A DNA stretch of 64,000 nucleotides. Origin: Bacteroidota bacterium (GTDB lineage Bacteria > Bacteroidota > Bacteroidia > UKL13-3). The stretch is taken from the NCBI GenBank assembly GCA_040388375.1, contig JAZKBU010000002.1:141221-205220 (forward strand). Reading direction: 5' to 3'. The first letter of the stretch is position 1, and the number at the start of each line of letters is the position of its first letter. The position numbers were made by a program, and so were the translations under genes. The notes beneath the pieces were generated by a model. That model was given only the letters and a program-made list of their open reading frames with translations, searched no databases and had not been told where the DNA came from. Positions 62,973 through 64,000 of this stretch are shown piece after piece.

Positions 62973-64000
62973 TTGACAGAAACAACAAAAAACAAAACAA
63001 CAAATTTACCAGATTTTGACTGGAACATGGACAACGCAGGCTTTGGCGATTACAACCAAAACGAGCGTGAACAAATGGCATCGGCTTATGAAAAAACCTT
63101 ATCTGCCATTACAGAAAAAGAAATTGTAAAAGGTACAGTAGTAGGTTTTACAGAAAAAGAAGTAGTATTAAACATCGGTTTCAAATCAGATGGTTTAATT
63201 GCTCGCACTGAATTCAGAGACACACCGGATTTAAAAGTTGGTGATGTTGTTGAGGTGCTTTTAGAAACTAAAGAAGATGCTTTAGGCCAATTAATATTGA
63301 GCCGTAAAAAAGCAGTGAGCGAACGCGCTTGGGAAAACATTATGCGTGCTCATGAAAATGACGAAATTGTTAATGGTTACGTTAAATCTCGTACCAAAGG
63401 TGGTTTAGTGGTTGATGTATTAGGTATGGATACTTTCTTACCTGGTTCACAAATCGATACTAAACCTATAAAAGATTACGATATATATGTGGGTCAAACT
63501 ATGCCATTTAAAGTGGTTAAAGTGAATAACGTATTTAAAAACGTTGTTATCTCACATAAAGTGTTAATCGAAGAGGATATTGAAGCTCAAAAATCTGACA
63601 TCTTATCTAGATTAGAAAAAGGCCAAGTATTAGAAGGTACTGTTAAAAACATGACTTCATTTGGTGTGTTTATTGATTTAGGTGGTGTTGATGGTTTATT
63701 ACATATTACTGATATTTCTTGGGGCCGCGTAAATCACCCTGAAGAAGTATTACAGTTAGATCAAAAAATTAACGTAGTAGTTGTTGATTTTGATGATGAG
63801 AAAAAACGTATTTCATTAGGTTTAAAACAATTACAAGCTCACCCTTGGGATAGTTTAAACACTGAGTTAGTTGTAGGTGGTAAAGTAAAAGGTAAAATTG
63901 TAAATATTGCTGATTACGGTGCTTTCTTAGAAATAGCTCCTGGTGTTGAAGGTTTAATTCACGTAAGTGAAATGAGCTGGAGCCAACATTTACGTAACCC
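62973..64000 (+). CDS. rpsA: 30S ribosomal protein S1 (3' end beyond the window)
   Basis: The first 342 codons of rpsA. The start is the TTG at 62973, set by the Shine-Dalgarno sequence; the next in-frame ATG is 18 codons later and would remove the N-terminal segment DFDWNMDNAGFGDYNQNE that matches S1 of other Bacteroidota (LAEFNWHNFQEG-type). S1 (OB-fold) repeats are visible: KGTVVGFTEKEVVLNIGFKSDGLI, NGYVKSRTKGGLVVDVLGMDTFLPGSQI, EGTVKNMTSFGVFIDLGGVDGLLHITDISW and KGKIVNIADYGAFLEIAPGVEGLIHVSEMSW. S1 binds mRNA and assists initiation. The gene is preceded by 277 bp with no other gene. Confidence 0.96.
   Translation, partial: MTETTKNKTTNLPDFDWNMDNAGFGDYNQNEREQMASAYEKTLSAITEKEIVKGTVVGFTEKEVVLNIGFKSDGLIARTEFRDTPDLKVGDVVEVLLETKEDALGQLILSRKKAVSERAWENIMRAHENDEIVNGYVKSRTKGGLVVDVLGMDTFLPGSQIDTKPIKDYDIYVGQTMPFKVVKVNNVFKNVVISHKVLIEEDIEAQKSDILSRLEKGQVLEGTVKNMTSFGVFIDLGGVDGLLHITDISWGRVNHPEEVLQLDQKINVVVVDFDDEKKRISLGLKQLQAHPWDSLNTELVVGGKVKGKIVNIADYGAFLEIAPGVEGLIHVSEMSWSQHLRN

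Noticed and set aside
1..64000. tRNA, rRNA, CRISPR array, insertion sequence or prophage
   Set aside because: Gaps between genes were read for cloverleaf ends, regular spaced repeats, transposase motifs and integrase motifs; none was convincing. A tRNAscan or Infernal run would settle small RNAs.

Overview
The window is a compact, AT-rich stretch (mostly 30-something % GC by eye) of a Bacteroidota chromosome. The signs are proteins ending in type IX secretion (T9SS) sorting domains of both types (type A at 5360-8797 and 8936-12499, type B at 28499-34864), almost no Shine-Dalgarno sequences, promoters of the form TTG-N17-19-TAnnTTTG, a YtxJ-type bacillithiol protein, and families typical of the phylum (DPP IV, PKD-repeat surface proteins, DUF5329, SIMPL, TlpA/DUF4369). 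I cannot place it below phylum/class. I see no prophage, transposase, CRISPR array, tRNA or rRNA; the window reads as core chromosome with a few orphan secreted proteins.

Layout. 1-5.1 kb: end of an AIM24-family gene, an SDR oxidoreductase, a thioredoxin-like protein that has lost its second active-site Cys, a secreted DPP IV and a SIMPL protein. 5.3-12.5 kb: two large tandem T9SS cargo proteins, each closed by a strong terminator. 12.6-18 kb: YceI, a 1323-residue hybrid histidine kinase and a YetF/DUF421 protein. 18-25.3 kb: an SDR, an ABC-2 permease directly abutting an MFS exporter, a 2-oxoglutarate oxygenase, YtxJ, an NhaD-like antiporter and a DUF5329 protein. 25.3-36.7 kb: a TlpA-like thioredoxin, 3-hydroxyacyl-CoA dehydrogenase, an outer-membrane barrel, a 2121-residue PKD-repeat protein and PaaN. 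36.8-39.6 kb: a membrane PAS histidine kinase. 39.9-45.6 kb: nuoJKLMN, the membrane half of respiratory complex I, without nuoA-I beside it. 45.7-51.6 kb: VF530, an exonuclease/GIY-YIG fusion, a sirtuin coupled to a papain-like protein, polyphosphate kinase and DUF6580. 51.8-57.7 kb: an M16 protease and gyrA. 57.7-62.7 kb: orphan proteins (unknown protein, lipoprotein, secreted CxxCH protein), an XRE regulator and DinB. 62.97 kb to the end: rpsA (30S protein S1), running off the window.

How the parts work together. Complex I subunits form one transcription unit. PaaN and the hydroxyacyl-CoA dehydrogenase fit aromatic or fatty acyl-CoA catabolism. The T9SS cargo, DPP IV, M16 protease, lipoproteins and PKD protein make up a secreted and surface set. 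The most interesting signals are in gene expression: rpsA is the only gene I found with a strong Shine-Dalgarno sequence (plus a TTG start); paaN has a promoter so close to its ATG that the mRNA should be nearly leaderless; and two genes begin a few bases after a terminator-like hairpin. I found no convincing new defence or mobile system. The 57.7-62 kb orphan cluster and the sirtuin/papain-like pair are the best candidates for uncharacterised biology.
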